From Marinimicrococcus sp033875255 (GTDB taxonomy: Bacteria; Pseudomonadota; Alphaproteobacteria; Geminicoccales; Geminicoccaceae), in the NCBI GenBank assembly GCA_033875255.1, contig JAWZSN010000008.1:1-64000 (forward strand): a DNA stretch of 64,000 nucleotides. The letters are read 5' to 3'. A model generated the notes under the pieces. It did not search any database. It was not told the DNA's origin and was given only the letters and a program-made list of their open reading frames with translations. This document shows positions 25,285-34,700 of this stretch, one piece after another. The position numbers and the translations under genes are program-made. Position 1 is the first letter of the stretch; every line of letters starts with the position of its first letter.

Positions 25285-27813
25285 TCATGCCGCCATCGGG
25301 AAGAGCGCCAGCACCGCCACGGTGATGAGGGCGGTAAGCGCCATGAAGTGCCAGAAGAGCGTCACGTTCCAGATGTCGATGTCGAACCTGGGGGTGAGCC
25401 TGCCGGCGATGCTGCCGGCGATGCAGTAGAGCTGCATCACCGCCCCCAGCACGGCGTGCACCGCCGTCCAGATCAGCAGGACCCAGACGATCGCCGGGTA
25501 GACGTGGCTGGTGGGGTCGAGGCCGGGCAGCCAGCCGGCGAGCAGCAGGGCAGCACCGCCCAGCAGGGAAAGCACGGTCCCCGCCACCAGCGCCAGGCGC
25601 AGCGTGAAGGTATGGCCGGCGGCGTTGCGCAGGCGGGCCGCAAGCGTGAGTGCCCAGGCTCCCAGCAGCAGGAGGAGGCTCAGCCCCAGCCAGAGCGGGG
25701 AGGGGTCGGGCTGGTCGGCGGGCGGGAACTCGGGATGGATGGTCCAGTAGAAGAAATAGCCGAACACCAGGCTCGCGAAGGCGGCCATGTCGCCCATCAT
25801 GGTGATGAACATGGCCCACCAGCCCACCGAGCGGGGCCCCGACATGTAGAGGGGCAGGCGGAGGCCCAGCCCGATGTCCTTCTCCGGCTTCTCGGGGATC
25901 ACCGCCGTGCCGGTCCACAGCCAGCGCAGGATCGCGGCGCCGGCGAGCACGCCGCTGACCAGCGTGGCGAACCACCAGTGGAACGTAGCGAAGACGAAGA
26001 CGCCGCCGGTGAACAGTGCCGCCCAGAGCGTGATGAAGGTGGGGCCGGGCACCCGCAGGCATTGCACCGGGTGGGCGTCGATGGTGGTGGAGATGAGGGT
26101 CTCGCGCTGGCCCTCCTCGGCGTCGGGCAGGTAGCAGCGGCCCTCCGCCACGTCCCGCGCCAGCCCCTCCTGCTCCCACAAGGGATAGCGGCTGGTGATG
26201 TGCGGCACCGAGCGCACGCCCCAGCTCTCGCCCGGCATCTCGATGAGCCATTCGAGCGTGCCGGCGTTCCAGGGGTTCTTCTCGGCATAGGGCTGGCCGC
26301 GACGCGGCCGCAGCACGTCGATCACGAGAAGGGCGAAGCCGGCGGCGAAGACGAAGGCGCCGATGGTGGAAACGAGGTTGAGCTGCTCGAGGCCGAGACC
26401 CTCGGGATAGGTAAAGACCCGCCGCGGCATGCCCCTGAGGCCGCTCAGGTGCATCGGCAGGAAGGCGATGTTGAAGCCCAGGAACATGAGCCAGAAGACC
26501 CATTTGCCCAGGCGGTCGGAAAGCTTCCTGCCGCTCACCAGCGGGAAGAAGTAGTAGATGCCGGCCACGATGGGAAAGAGCCCGCCGCCGATCAGCGTGT
26601 AGTGGAGGTGCGCAACGATGAAGTAGCTGTCGTGGACCTGCCAGTCGAAGGGGGCCAGCGCCACCATCACGCCGGTGAGCCCGCCCAGCACGAACACGGC
26701 GAGCGTGCCCCAGACGAACATCATCGGCACCGAGCTCACCACGCGGCCGAGCAGGAGTGTCGCGATGAAGACGAAGATCTGCACGCCGGTGGGGATCGCC
26801 ACCGCTTCGGAGGCCGCCGAGAAGAAGCCCAGCGAGACCGCCGGCAGGCCCGTCGCGAACATGTGGTGGACCCACAGGCCGAAGCTCAGGAACCCGGTGC
26901 CCACTGCCGCCAGCACGATCCAGGAATAGCCGAAGATCGGCCGCTGGGCGAAGGTCGGCACGATCATCGCCACCACCGCGATCGCCGGCAGGAAGATGAT
27001 GTAGACCTCGGGGTGGCCGAAGATCCAGAACAGGTGCTGCCAGAGCAGCGGGTCGCCGCCGCGCCGCGGATCGAAGAACGGCCAGTCGAACATCCGCTCC
27101 AGCTCGAAGAGGATGTCGCCGGCGATCAGCGGCGGGAAGGCGAAGACGATCATCACGCCCACCACCAGGATGTACCAGGCGTAGAGCGGGATGAGGTTGA
27201 TGCGCATGCCGGGCGGGCGGCACTTGAGCGTGCCGACGATGAGCTCGACGGCAGCGGCGATGGAGGCCACCTCGATGAAGCTCAGGCCCAAAAGCCAGAT
27301 GTCGGCGCCGATGCCGGCCTGTTCGGGATCGGTGCTGAGCGGCGGGTACATGAACCAGCCGCCGTCGGGAGCGGCACCGAAGAAGATCGAGCCGCACACG
27401 AAGATGCCGCCGATGAGAAAGCACCAGTAGCCGAAGGCCGAGAGGCGCGGGAAGGGCAGGTCGCGAGCCGCCAGCATCTGCGGCATGATGGTGATCGCCA
27501 CCGCCTCGAAGATCGGCACGGCGAAGAGGAACATCATCACCGTGCCGTGCAGGGTGAAGACCTGGTTGTAGAACGGCCCGGAGAGGAAGTCGTTGTCGGG
27601 TACGGCGAGCTGTGTGCGGATCAGCAGGCCCAGCACGCCGGCGAACAGCATGAAGGCGAAGGAGGTGCTGGTGTACCAGACCCCCACCTCGGTGTTGTTC
27701 ACCGCCGACCAGTAGCGCCAGCCCTTGGGCGTGGCCCAGGCGGCCCGCAGCCGCTCCTCCTGGCCGCGCCGGCGCTCCAGTTCGCTCTCGCGACTGGCGG
27801 GGGCCTCGTTCAT
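25285..27813 (-). CDS. ctaD: Cytochrome c oxidase subunit I fused to subunit III
   Basis: This 842-residue inner-membrane protein catalyses oxygen reduction and proton pumping. In the subunit I part, the heme ligands (H89, and H402/H404 in A-H-L-H-Y), the CuB ligands (H267 in F-G-H-P-E-V-Y, and H316/H317) and the active-site E269 and Y271 are present, as is the D-pathway Asp (D118 in R-D-L-P-F-P). From about residue 590 a subunit III-like block continues (W-W-A-M-F-I-T-M-M and F-W-H-F-M-A-L-T), as in caa3/ba3-type I+III fusions. The position of the K-pathway Lys (I-P-T-G-V-Q at 340-345) is Gln. It overlaps the subunit II stop by 4 bp. Confidence 0.93.
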   Translation of the reverse strand: MNEAPASRESELERRRGQEERLRAAWATPKGWRYWSAVNNTEVGVWYTSTSFAFMLFAGVLGLLIRTQLAVPDNDFLSGPFYNQVFTLHGTVMMFLFAVPIFEAVAITIMPQMLAARDLPFPRLSAFGYWCFLIGGIFVCGSIFFGAAPDGGWFMYPPLSTDPEQAGIGADIWLLGLSFIEVASIAAAVELIVGTLKCRPPGMRINLIPLYAWYILVVGVMIVFAFPPLIAGDILFELERMFDWPFFDPRRGGDPLLWQHLFWIFGHPEVYIIFLPAIAVVAMIVPTFAQRPIFGYSWIVLAAVGTGFLSFGLWVHHMFATGLPAVSLGFFSAASEAVAIPTGVQIFVFIATLLLGRVVSSVPMMFVWGTLAVFVLGGLTGVMVALAPFDWQVHDSYFIVAHLHYTLIGGGLFPIVAGIYYFFPLVSGRKLSDRLGKWVFWLMFLGFNIAFLPMHLSGLRGMPRRVFTYPEGLGLEQLNLVSTIGAFVFAAGFALLVIDVLRPRRGQPYAEKNPWNAGTLEWLIEMPGESWGVRSVPHITSRYPLWEQEGLARDVAEGRCYLPDAEEGQRETLISTTIDAHPVQCLRVPGPTFITLWAALFTGGVFVFATFHWWFATLVSGVLAGAAILRWLWTGTAVIPEKPEKDIGLGLRLPLYMSGPRSVGWWAMFITMMGDMAAFASLVFGYFFYWTIHPEFPPADQPDPSPLWLGLSLLLLLGAWALTLAARLRNAAGHTFTLRLALVAGTVLSLLGGAALLLAGWLPGLDPTSHVYPAIVWVLLIWTAVHAVLGAVMQLYCIAGSIAGRLTPRFDIDIWNVTLFWHFMALTALITVAVLALFPMAA

Positions 27814-28763
27814 CGCAGGTTCTCGAGCCAGATTGCCAGGGCGTCGAGTTCGTCCGCCGGCAGCATGTTGTAGGAGGGCATCCGCGAGCCCGGCTTGATC
27901 CGCTCCGCCTCGGCGATCCAGCGCACGAAGTCCTCCGGCTCGTTGGGCATGATCCCGGCGGCGAGGCTGGTGCGGCCGCCCACATGGGTGAGGTCCGGGC
28001 CGATCACGCCCCGTGCCGGCGTGCCGCGCACGGTGTGGCAGGCGCCGCAGCCGAGCTCGAGAAAGAGGTCGCGGCCCCGTTCCTGCGCCGCACCCTGCGG
28101 CGATGCAGCGGGTTCCCTCTCGGCGGCGAGCCAGGCGGCGAAGGCATCCGGCTCCATCACCTCCACCGGAAAGGCCATGAGCGCATGGGAGGCGCCGCAG
28201 AACTCGGCGCACACGCCGCGGAACCTGCCGGTGCGGGTGGGCTCCAGCACGAGCCGGGTGGTGCGGCCGGGGATCATGTCCACCTTGCCGCCCAGAGGCG
28301 GGATCCAGAAGGAGTGGATGACGTCGGGGCTTTCCAGCAGGAACTCGACGCGCTCGCCCACCGGCAGGCGGATCTCGTTGGCGGTCTCCACGGGCTCGCC
28401 GCCGGGCGGCTGGTAGGTCACCCGCCACCACCACTGCTCGCCCGAGACGCGGATCACGAGCCCGTCGCCGGCGGCGCGCAGACCGGGCATCAGCGCCAGC
28501 GCGTAGACCAGCAGGCTGGTGAGCACGATGAGCGGCAGCACCACGCCGCCGCCCAGGATGAGCAGCCGGCCGGCACGCTCGGCGTGCGGTCGCGGGCGGA
28601 TGCGGGTGGCATAGAACGCGGTGCCCAGCACCATGAGCCAGAGCAGCGCGGCGCCTGTGGCCATGATCCAGAACAGGTCCGCCATGCGCTCCGCCTCGGT
28701 CCCCGCCGGGTCGAGCGTCGATTGCGGGCCCTGGCAGGCCGCCAGAATAAGCGGCAGCGCCAT
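27810..28763 (-). CDS. ctaC: Cytochrome c oxidase subunit II with C-terminal cytochrome c (caa3-type)
   Basis: This 317-residue protein carries the CuA site and a cytochrome c domain. The lipobox L-A-A-C is close to the start (M-A-L-P-L-I-L-A-A-C), so a diacylglycerol anchor is likely, with two membrane helices at about 30-55 and 65-88. CuA ligands are in C-A-E-F-C-G-A-S-H-A-L-M with the upstream His in I-H-S-F-W. The C-terminal domain has C-G-A-C-H and a distal Met in S-R-M-P-S-Y, giving the fused heme c of caa3-type oxidases. The signal sequence is unusually short, and no ribosome site precedes ATG 28763, so the true start is less certain than the rest. Confidence 0.9.
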   Translation of the reverse strand: MALPLILAACQGPQSTLDPAGTEAERMADLFWIMATGAALLWLMVLGTAFYATRIRPRPHAERAGRLLILGGGVVLPLIVLTSLLVYALALMPGLRAAGDGLVIRVSGEQWWWRVTYQPPGGEPVETANEIRLPVGERVEFLLESPDVIHSFWIPPLGGKVDMIPGRTTRLVLEPTRTGRFRGVCAEFCGASHALMAFPVEVMEPDAFAAWLAAEREPAASPQGAAQERGRDLFLELGCGACHTVRGTPARGVIGPDLTHVGGRTSLAAGIMPNEPEDFVRWIAEAERIKPGSRMPSYNMLPADELDALAIWLENLR

Positions 28764-28957
28764 GGCGCACGGAGCGCCCGCAAAACGATGCGCAGGATGG
28801 TCCGGACGGGCGCGCGGGCCTATGGCGTTCTCTCCCGGTTGACGACTGGGTGGCGCGTGCACGCGCTACTACCCTTCAACCGGCGGAACCGCCGCGCGGT
28901 TCCTGCTGCGCCGCGGCAGAGAGGCAATCGAAGGTTGAGAAAACGCCCTATGCATCG

Positions 28958-28971
28958 TTGATCGAGATCAA
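28958..28971. promoter_or_regulatory. FNR/CRP-family box TTGATCGAGATCAA
   Basis: TTGAT-N4-ATCAA is the consensus target of FNR, ANR, NNR and FixK proteins. It is a perfect inverted repeat, here between the divergent oxidase and nitrate operons. Placed at -41.5, it would give a transcript start near 29006, 40 bp before ATG 29047 of narK. That excludes the upstream ATG 28987 for the main product. Distance to the oxidase start is about 195 bp, so any effect there is uncertain. Confidence 0.8.
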
Positions 28972-29046
28972 TGTGGGTGAACTCCCATGGCCCCTATGGA
29001 GGAGCATGCCGCGCAAGAAGCGGCAGCCCGGGACCGGGGAGGACCG

Positions 29047-31776
29047 ATGCGCGATCTCGAGGATGTCGGCCGCGGCGAGCAGAGCCGGGCGCTATGGCTC
29101 AGCACCGTGGCCTTCACAGCCTGCTTTGCCGTCTGGACGATCTTCTCGATCATCGGCGTGCAGATAAAGGACGAGCTCGCCCTCAGCGAGGCGCAGTTCG
29201 GGCTGCTGATCGGCACGCCGATCCTCACCGGCTCGCTCTCGCGGCTGGTGCTCGGCATCTGGACCGACCAGCACGGCGGCCGGGTCGTCTTCGTGGCCGT
29301 GATGGTGCTGGCCGCCATCGCCACCTTCCTGCTCGCCTACGCCGACAGCTATCCGATGATGCTGCTGGCAGCGCTTGGCATCGGGCTCGCCGGCGGCTCC
29401 TTCGCGGTGGGTGTCGCCTATGTCTCGCGCTGGTATCCCAGGGAGCAGCAGGGCACGGCGCTGGGCATCTTCGGCGCCGGCAACGTGGGTGCCGCCGTCA
29501 CCAAGTTCCTCGCACCCTTCGTCATGGTGGCATTCGGCTGGACCGTCGTGGCCAAGCTCTGGGCGGTGGGCCTCGTCGTCATGGCGGTGGTGTTCTGGTT
29601 CGCCACCAGCGACGACCCGGCCCTGCGCCGCCGGCGCGAGCGCGGCGAGAAGGCACGCAGCGTGCTTCTCCAGCTCGAGCCGCTGAAGAACCAGCAGGTG
29701 TGGCGCTTCTCGCTCTACTACTTCTTCGTCTTCGGCGGCTTCGTGGCGCTCGCGCTGTGGCTGCCGCACTACCTGGTGGGCGTCTACGGCGTCGACATCC
29801 GCACCGCCGGCATGCTGGCCGCCTTCTTCTCGGTGCCGGCCTCGCTCTTCCGCGCCTATGGCGGCCATCTCTCCGACCGGCGCGGCGCGCGGACGGTCAT
29901 GTACTGGACGTTCGGCTTCTCGCTGATCTGCCTGTTCATGCTCTCCTATCCCGAGACCGACTACGTCATCCACGGGATCCACGGGCCCATCGCGTTCTCC
30001 ACCAGCCTCGGCCTCCTGCCGTTCCTGGCGCTGATCTTCACGCTCGGCTTCTTCATGTCGCTGGGCAAGGCCGCGGTCTACAAGCACATCCCGGTCTATT
30101 ACCCCGAGCATGTGGGCGCGGTGGGTGGCCTGGTCGGCATGATCGGCGGACTGGGCGGCTTCCTGCTGCCGATCACCTTCGGCGTGCTGCTCGATCTCAC
30201 CGGCGTGTGGACCAGCTCCTTCGCCCTGCTGTTCATCATCGTGGGCGCCTCGCTCGCGTGGATGCACTTCTCGATCCGCGCCATGGAGCGGGCGGCGGCG
30301 GGTGTCGCCGTGGAGGCGCTGCCGGCCTTCCCCGAGCTGCAGGCGGTTCACAGGCCGGAGATCCACGGCCGTCCGGCGCGGGTGCTGGAGGACTGGCGCC
30401 CCGAGGACGAGGCCTTCTGGGAAGGCACCGGCCGGCGCATCGCCGCGCGCAACCTGTGGCTCTCGATCCCCTGCCTGCTGCTGGCCTTCGCCGTCTGGAT
30501 GGTGTGGAGCGTGGTGGTGGCCAAGCTGCCTTCCATCGGCTTCGCCTACACCACCGACCAGCTCTTCTGGCTGGCGGCGTTGCCCGGCTTCTCGGGCGCT
30601 ACGCTCAGGATCTTCTATTCCTTCATGGTGCCGATCTTCGGCGGGCGGCTGTGGACCACGCTCTCCACCGCCTCGCTGCTGATCCCCGCCTTCGGCATCG
30701 GCTACGCCGTCCAGGACCCCGACACGCCCTACCTGATCTTCCTGGTCCTGGCGCTGCTGTGCGGGCTGGGCGGCGGCAATTTCGCCTCCTCCATGGCCAA
30801 CATCTCGTTCTTCTTCCCCAAGGCGCAGAAGGGCAACGCGCTGGCGCTCAATGCCGGGCTCGGCAATCTCGGCGTCAGCGTCATGCAGTTCCTCGTGCCG
30901 CTGGTGATCACGGCGGGGGTGTTCGGCGCGATTGGCGGCGAGCCGCGGGCGGTCGGCGAGACGGAGCGGCTGTGGCTGCAGAACGCGGGCTTCGTCTGGG
31001 TGCCGTTCCTCGTCCTGGCGACGGCGGCGGCCTGGGCCGGCATGAATGACATCGCCAGCGCGCGGGCCTCGTTCCGCGAGCAGGCGGTGATCTTCCAGCG
31101 CCGGCACAACTGGATCATGTGCCTGCTCTATACCGGCACGTTCGGCTCGTTCATCGGCTACTCGGCGGGCTTCCCGCTGCTTGCCAAGACCCAGTTCCCG
31201 GAGGTCGATTCGCTCAAGCTCGTGTTCCTGGGCCCGCTGGTGGGTGCTCTCTCGCGCGCCGCCACCGGCTGGATCTCGGACCGCTACGGCGGTGGCCGGG
31301 TCACCTTCTGGACCTTCGGGCTCATGATCGCGGCCGTGGCCGGCGTGCTCTGGTTCCTCGGCATCAAGGAGCAGCCCGGCGCGTTCTGGGGCTTCTTCGC
31401 GATGTTCATGGTGCTGTTCCTCGCCACCGGCGTGGGCAACGCCTCCACCTTCCAGATGATCCCCATCATCATGCGCCAGGAGGTGCCGCGGCTGATGCCC
31501 CAGCTCGGCGCCCGCGACCAGCTCCGCCAGGCGGAGCGCGAATCGGCGGCCATCATCGCCTTCACCTCGGCCATCGCCGCCTACGGCGCCTTCTTCATCC
31601 CCAAGGCCTACGGCACGTCCATCGCCCTGACCGGCGGCCCGCAGGCGGCCTTGTGGGGCTTCATGCTCTTCTACCTGATCTGCGCGTTCGTCACCTGGGC
31701 GGTCTACACCCGCAAGGGCGGCGAGCTCTACGAGACCGAGCGCGGGCTGCCTGCAGCCACCGCGCCCGCCGAATGA
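29047..31776 (+). CDS. narK: Fused nitrate/nitrite transporter NarK1-NarK2
   Basis: This 909-residue inner-membrane protein consists of two consecutive 12-helix major facilitator modules. The first (to about residue 430) is NarK1-like, the nitrate/proton symporter type; the second (from about 450) is NarK2-like, the nitrate/nitrite exchanger type. Both show the conserved N/G-rich nitrate motifs (for example G-N-V-G-A-A-V-T-K and G-L-G-N-L-G-V-S-V). The same fusion is known from denitrifiers such as Paracoccus. The start at 29047 has a GGGGAGG site 4-5 nt upstream and fits the FNR box position; ATG 28987 and 28996 would add 20 or 17 residues. It leads the nar operon, 16 bp before narG. Confidence 0.92.
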   Translation: MRDLEDVGRGEQSRALWLSTVAFTACFAVWTIFSIIGVQIKDELALSEAQFGLLIGTPILTGSLSRLVLGIWTDQHGGRVVFVAVMVLAAIATFLLAYADSYPMMLLAALGIGLAGGSFAVGVAYVSRWYPREQQGTALGIFGAGNVGAAVTKFLAPFVMVAFGWTVVAKLWAVGLVVMAVVFWFATSDDPALRRRRERGEKARSVLLQLEPLKNQQVWRFSLYYFFVFGGFVALALWLPHYLVGVYGVDIRTAGMLAAFFSVPASLFRAYGGHLSDRRGARTVMYWTFGFSLICLFMLSYPETDYVIHGIHGPIAFSTSLGLLPFLALIFTLGFFMSLGKAAVYKHIPVYYPEHVGAVGGLVGMIGGLGGFLLPITFGVLLDLTGVWTSSFALLFIIVGASLAWMHFSIRAMERAAAGVAVEALPAFPELQAVHRPEIHGRPARVLEDWRPEDEAFWEGTGRRIAARNLWLSIPCLLLAFAVWMVWSVVVAKLPSIGFAYTTDQLFWLAALPGFSGATLRIFYSFMVPIFGGRLWTTLSTASLLIPAFGIGYAVQDPDTPYLIFLVLALLCGLGGGNFASSMANISFFFPKAQKGNALALNAGLGNLGVSVMQFLVPLVITAGVFGAIGGEPRAVGETERLWLQNAGFVWVPFLVLATAAAWAGMNDIASARASFREQAVIFQRRHNWIMCLLYTGTFGSFIGYSAGFPLLAKTQFPEVDSLKLVFLGPLVGALSRAATGWISDRYGGGRVTFWTFGLMIAAVAGVLWFLGIKEQPGAFWGFFAMFMVLFLATGVGNASTFQMIPIIMRQEVPRLMPQLGARDQLRQAERESAAIIAFTSAIAAYGAFFIPKAYGTSIALTGGPQAALWGFMLFYLICAFVTWAVYTRKGGELYETERGLPAATAPAE

Positions 31777-31792
31777 CCCGGAGACCGCGGCG

Positions 31793-34700
31793 ATGAGCCA
31801 GTTTCTCGACCGTCTGAGATATTTCGAGAAGAACGTCGACAGCTTCGCCGACGGCCACGGGATCGTGACCCGCGAGGACCGGAGCTGGGAGGACGCCTAT
31901 CGCAAGCGCTGGCAGCACGACAAGATCGTGCGCTCCACGCACGGCGTGAACTGCACGGGCTCGTGCTCGTGGAAGATCTACGTCAAGGGCGGGATCGTCA
32001 CCTGGGAGACCCAGCAGACCGACTATCCGCGCACCCGGCCCGACCTTCCCAACCACGAGCCGCGCGGCTGCTCGCGGGGCGCCAGCTACAGCTGGTACCT
32101 CTACTCGGGAGCGCGGCTCAAATATCCGCTGGTGCGCTCGCGCCTCCTCAAGCTGTGGCGCGCTGCCCGCAGGACCCGGCCGCCGGTGGCGGCCTGGGCG
32201 AGCATCGTCGAGGATCCCTCGCGGCGCGCCGAGTATGTGAAGCTGCGCGGCCATGGCGGCTTCGTCCGGGCGAGCTGGGACGAGGTCAACGAGATCATCG
32301 CCTCGGCCAATGCCTATACCGCGAGGAAGCACGGGCCGGACCGGATCTTCGGCTTCTCGCCGATCCCGGCCATGTCGATGGTCTCCTACGCGGCCGGCGC
32401 CCGCTATCTCTCGCTCCTGGGCGGCGTGTGCGGCTCGTTCTACGACTGGTATTGCGACCTGCCGCCGGCCAGCCCGCAGACCTGGGGCGAGCAGACCGAC
32501 GTGCCGGAGGCCGCCGACTGGTACAATGCGGGCTTCCTGATGATCTGGGGCTCCAACGTGCCCCAGACCCGCACGCCCGACGCGCATTTCTATACGGAGG
32601 TCCGCTACAAGGGCACGAAGTCGGTGGTGGTCTCGCCGGACTATGCCGAGGCCACCAAGTTCGCCGATCTGTGGCTGTCCCCCAAGCAGGGCACCGACGC
32701 GGCCCTGGCGCTGGCGCTGGGCCACGTGATCCTGCGCGAGTACCACCTCGAGCGGCAGGTCCCCTACTTCCAGGACTATCTGCGCCGCTACAGCGACCTG
32801 CCCATGCTGGTGCGGCTCGAGCGCAAGGACGGAAGCTGGGTGCCGGGCCAGCTCGTGCGGGCGAGCCAGTTCGCCGACGCGCTGGGCGAGAGCGAGCATG
32901 CCGAGTGGAAGACGGTGGCCCTCGACGAGACTACCGGCGAGCCTGTGGCGCCGCTGGGCTCGGCGGGCTTCCGCTGGGGCGGCAAGGGCAGGTGGAACCT
33001 CGAGGAGAAGGACGGCAGGGGCCGCGAGGTCCGGCTGCGGCTGAGCCAGGCCGACGCCCATGACGAGATCGTGCCGGTGGCCTTCCCCTATTTCGGCGGC
33101 CGGGCCAGCGAGCATTTCGTCGCCACGCAGCACGGCGAGGTGCTGGAGCGCCATCTGCCGGTGCGCAGGATCGCGCTGAAGGACGGCGAGGCGCTGGTCG
33201 CCACCGTGTTCGACCTGCTCTGCGCAAATTACGGGCTCGACCGCGGGTTCGGCGGCGCCAATGTGGCGCTATCCTACGACGAGGACGTCCCCTTCACGCC
33301 GGCCTGGGCGGAGCGCATTACCGCCGTCCCGGCGGAGTCCATCGTCACGGTGGCGCGCGAGTTCGCCACCAACGCCGAGAAGACCGGCGGCCGCTCCATG
33401 GTGATCCTGGGCGCCGGGTTGAACCACTGGTACCACATGGACATGGCCTATCGGGGGATCATCAACCTCCTGGTCATGTGCGGCTGCGTGGGCCAGTCGG
33501 GCGGCGGCTGGTCGCACTATGTGGGGCAGGAGAAGCTCCGCCCGCAGACCGGCTGGCTGCCGCTGGCCTTCGGCCTCGACTGGAGCCGCCCGCCGCGCCA
33601 GCAGAACTCCACCAGCTTCTGGTACGCCCACACCGGGCAGTGGCGCTACGAGACCCTGACGGTGGACGAGATCCTCTCGCCCACGGCGCCCGAGGGCGAC
33701 TGGTCGGGCTCGCTCATCGACTACAATATCCGCGCCGAGCGGATGGGCTGGCTGCCCTCCGCCCCGCAGCTCAAGCAGAACCCGCTTTCCATCGCCGCGA
33801 GGGCGAAGGAGGCCGGCCTTGAGCCGAAGGACTATGTCGCCAGGGCGCTCGGGAGCGGCGAGCTCCAGATGTCCTGCGAGGACCCCGACGATCCCGCCAA
33901 CTGGCCGCGCAACCTCTTCGTCTGGCGCTCCAACCTGCTGGGCTCCTCGGGCAAGGGGCACGAATATTTCCTGAAGTACCTGCTCGGCACCACGCACGGC
34001 GTTCTGGGCAAGGACCTGGGGCAGGAGGGCGTGACCCGGTCGAAGGAGGTGCGCTGGCACGAGGAGGCGCCGGAAGGAAAGCTCGACCTGCTCGTGACCC
34101 TCGACTTCCGCATGTCGACCACCTGCGTCTACTCCGACATCGCCCTGCCCACGGCCACCTGGTACGAGAAGAACGACCTCAACACCTCCGACATGCACCC
34201 CTTCATCCACCCGCTCACCGCAGCGGTGGACCCCGCCTGGGAAGCCCGGAGCGACTGGGAGATCTACAAGGGGATCGCGAGGAAGTTCTCCGAGGTGGCG
34301 CCCGAGGTGCTGGGCGTCGAGCAGGACGTGGTCCTCACGCCGATCCTTCACGACACCCCGGCCGAGCTCGCCCAGCCCTTCGACGTGCGCGACTGGAAGA
34401 AGGGCGAGGTGGAGTCGGTCCCCGGCGTGACCATGCCCCAGGTGAGCGTGGTCGAGCGCGACTACCCCAATCTCTACAGGCGCTTCACCGCGCTGGGGCC
34501 GCTCATGGAGAAGGTCGGCAACGGCGGCAAGGGCATCGCCTGGAAGACCGGCCGCGAGGTCGAGCAGCTGCGCGCCCTCAACGGCGTTGTCACCGAGGAG
34601 GGGCCCACCAAGGGCCTGCCCCGGATCGAGACCGACATCGACGCCACCGAGGTGATCCTGATGCTGGCACCGGAGACCAACGGCGAGGTCGCGGTGCGGG

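Noticed and set aside
24829..27873. Very long open frame on the plus strand, opposite the oxidase genes
   Set aside because: Rich in Gly, His, Glu and Arg with no domain; it mirrors the oxidase genes on the minus strand, which carry all catalytic motifs. It is a shadow caused by high GC.
28987..29046. ATG 28987 as start of narK
   Set aside because: It lies 16 bp after the FNR-type box, too close for a start behind a box at -41.5; ATG 29047 has a good ribosome site.
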